Positions 63,202-64,000 of a stretch of 64,000 nucleotides of DNA are shown here, in pieces (positions within the stretch are counted from its first letter, which is position 1; every line of letters starts with the position of its first letter). Made by a program: the position numbers and the translations under genes. The notes under the pieces are model-generated. The model searched no databases and was not told the origin of the DNA. It saw nothing but the letters and a program-made list of their open reading frames with translations. This stretch comes from Vibrio sp. FE10 (GTDB taxonomy: Bacteria; Pseudomonadota; Gammaproteobacteria; Enterobacterales; Vibrionaceae). The stretch lies in the NCBI RefSeq assembly GCF_030297155.1, contig NZ_AP028067.1:1178001-1242000 (forward strand), in the 5' to 3' direction.

Positions 63202-63609
63202 TTACTTTCTTCTCTTTTTGAAGGCTTCTTGCTCCTTCGCTATATACTTTTTTCTTAGCGACATCCCGTGCTCAGCATCAAGAATATCAACAACCCTATT
63301 GAGAAGAAGGCATCTGAGACGTTCATCTTCGAGTTCTTGTTCAAGTCGTTTTATTTTTTGGGCAGGCGTTTCATTCGCTCTCGGTGATTTAGGCATCGTG
63401 TTCTTCCTTGGGTTGGTAGTCCAATCCATTTTGCCATGCTTTCTTAACCAAGTAAGAACAGTCGAACGACCTTGTATGCCGTAAATTGATTGGGCTTGTT
63501 TATAGGTCATGTCGCCCTTTTCGATGGCGTCTACAACCTGTAATTTAAAGCCTAGTGTGTAATCACGCTGAGTGCGCTTAACGTGGTGTTTATTTGGAAT
63601 GGTCATCAT
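63202..63609 (-). CDS. IS3-family transposase OrfA (helix-turn-helix)
   Basis: A 135-residue DNA-binding subunit. Helix-turn-helix at about 17-60 (DYTLGFKLQVVDAIEKGDMTYKQAQSIYGIQGRSTVLTWLRKHG) and a C-terminal leucine-zipper-like coiled coil (QKIKRLEQELEDERLRCLLLNRVVDIL). Near the end, CAAAAAG followed by AGAAGAAAG precedes the stop, a likely site for the -1 frameshift into OrfB. Confidence 0.92.
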   Translation of the reverse strand: MMTIPNKHHVKRTQRDYTLGFKLQVVDAIEKGDMTYKQAQSIYGIQGRSTVLTWLRKHGKMDWTTNPRKNTMPKSPRANETPAQKIKRLEQELEDERLRCLLLNRVVDILDAEHGMSLRKKYIAKEQEAFKKRRK

Positions 63610-63655
63610 TAGTCCTCAATGTGTAAACACATTTCAGGACGGGACAATAGATACA

Positions 63656-63690
63656 AAAAAGCCAGTTCGACGATGTCGGACTGGCTTTTT
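63656..63690 (-). terminator. Rho-independent terminator of ald
   Basis: A 15-bp stem (one G-T pair), AAAAAGCCAGTTCGA and TCGGACTGGCTTTTT, 5-base loop, with T-runs on both strands. It sits 63 bases after the ald stop. Confidence 0.92.
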
Positions 63691-63752
63691 AATGTGTGTT
63701 GTAACTGAACGCTTCAACGAGAAAATTTTACGCTCAGTTAGTCACTACATCA

Positions 63753-64000
63753 CTAGTTAAACATTGCGATTGCTTCAGCGGGTGCTACGTATTCTAGGTC
63801 AAAGCTCTCTGCAACTTCTTTGCAAGTCACTTTACCGTGGATTACGTTTAGACCTTCTAGGAAACCTTCATCAGATAGAAGTGCTTCGCGGTAGCCTTTG
63901 TTCGCTAGCTTAACAATGTAAGGAAGTGTTGCATTGTTTAGTGCGTAAGTAGAAGTACGAGCAACGGCACCTGGCATGTTAGCAACACAGTAGTGAACTA
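63753..64000 (-). CDS. ald: alanine dehydrogenase, C-terminal part
   Basis: The last ~82 residues of an NAD-dependent alanine dehydrogenase (alanine to pyruvate plus ammonia); the gene continues beyond the window. The visible [36 protein letters not shown] block is the family signature near the C-terminus. The end, [18 protein letters not shown], is normal. It is followed by its own terminator and then by the insertion sequence, which does not touch the gene. Confidence 0.93.
   Translation of the reverse strand, partial: VHYCVANMPGAVARTSTYALNNATLPYIVKLANKGYREALLSDEGFLEGLNVIHGKVTCKEVAESFDLEYVAPAEAIAMFN

Larger units (their letters stand above)
62338..63646 (-). mobile_element. IS3-family insertion sequence, complete
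   Basis: A 1309-bp element on the minus strand with two overlapping-phase transposase frames. Terminal inverted repeats start TGTCTCGTCCTAAAAT at 62338 and, inverted, TGTCCCGTCCTGAAAT at 63646 (about 20 of 24 bases match). The flanks carry a 3-bp direct repeat ATA (62335-62337 and 63647-63649), as expected of IS3 transposition. Both frames look intact, so it may be active. It inserted 9 bases beyond the terminator hairpin of the alanine dehydrogenase gene. Confidence 0.92.

Overview
The window is about 64 kb of a gamma-proteobacterial chromosome, almost certainly a Vibrio (Splendidus-clade-like by protein content; the species is my inference and is not proven by anything here). The evidence is gene order. 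There is a cyoBCDE tail, then hinT - COG3014 lipoprotein - ycfL - lpoB - thiK - ycfP - ndh. A Vibrio-type csiV - mfd - PilZ protein - lolCDE block follows, then comEC - msbA - lpxK - ycaR - kdsB, cmk - rpsA - ihfB - lapA - lapB - pyrF, and cysB. No rRNA, tRNA, CRISPR array or prophage was seen.

Layout. 1-2200: end of the cytochrome bo3 oxidase operon. 2213-5046: an AT-rich islet holding a second signal peptidase I-like gene, a small membrane protein, a WYL-domain protein and an AGGA-rich, terminator-ended stretch that could be a small RNA. 5080-8229: a periplasmic adaptor (HlyD-like), an inner membrane protein and an outer membrane barrel. 8627-18023: an accessory or stress mosaic with a LysR regulator, gloA-nemA electrophile detoxification, a DMT exporter, a MarR regulator, a divergent cytochrome b561 / cytochrome c-prime pair, a BamA/TamA-like barrel, ppiB, dsbA and a TetR regulator. 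18316-26012: a ybiB homologue, small hypothetical genes, a CBS protein, a MATE exporter, zntA with a MerR-type promoter, and udp with a CRP-like site. 26236-29592: a standalone CARF nuclease and a chemoreceptor.

29869-45488 is mostly envelope biogenesis. It holds lpoB (PBP1b activator), the CsiV cell-wall factor, the LolCDE lipoprotein extractor, respiratory ndh behind a consensus FNR box, and mfd for transcription-coupled repair. 46217-52234 couples the DNA-uptake channel comEC to the lipid A/KDO genes msbA, lpxK and kdsB in one tightly packed run with several TTG/GTG starts. 52513-57785 holds translation, nucleoid and LPS-control genes, with what looks like the S1 autoregulatory leader in front of rpsA. 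The right end has miaE, an unknown coiled-coil membrane protein, cysB, a METTL25-like methyltransferase, an intact IS3-family insertion (62338-63646, 3-bp ATA target duplication) and the 3' end of alanine dehydrogenase.

The most interesting items are the orphan CARF-PD-(D/E)XK protein far from any CRISPR locus, the candidate AGGA-rich sRNA, the WYL/signal-peptidase islet, and the many short tandem repeats that sit against the 3' ends of genes. Starts were adjusted from the longest reading frames where homologue length or a ribosome binding site favoured a later codon. No database search was possible, so all family calls rest on recognised motifs and remembered gene order.
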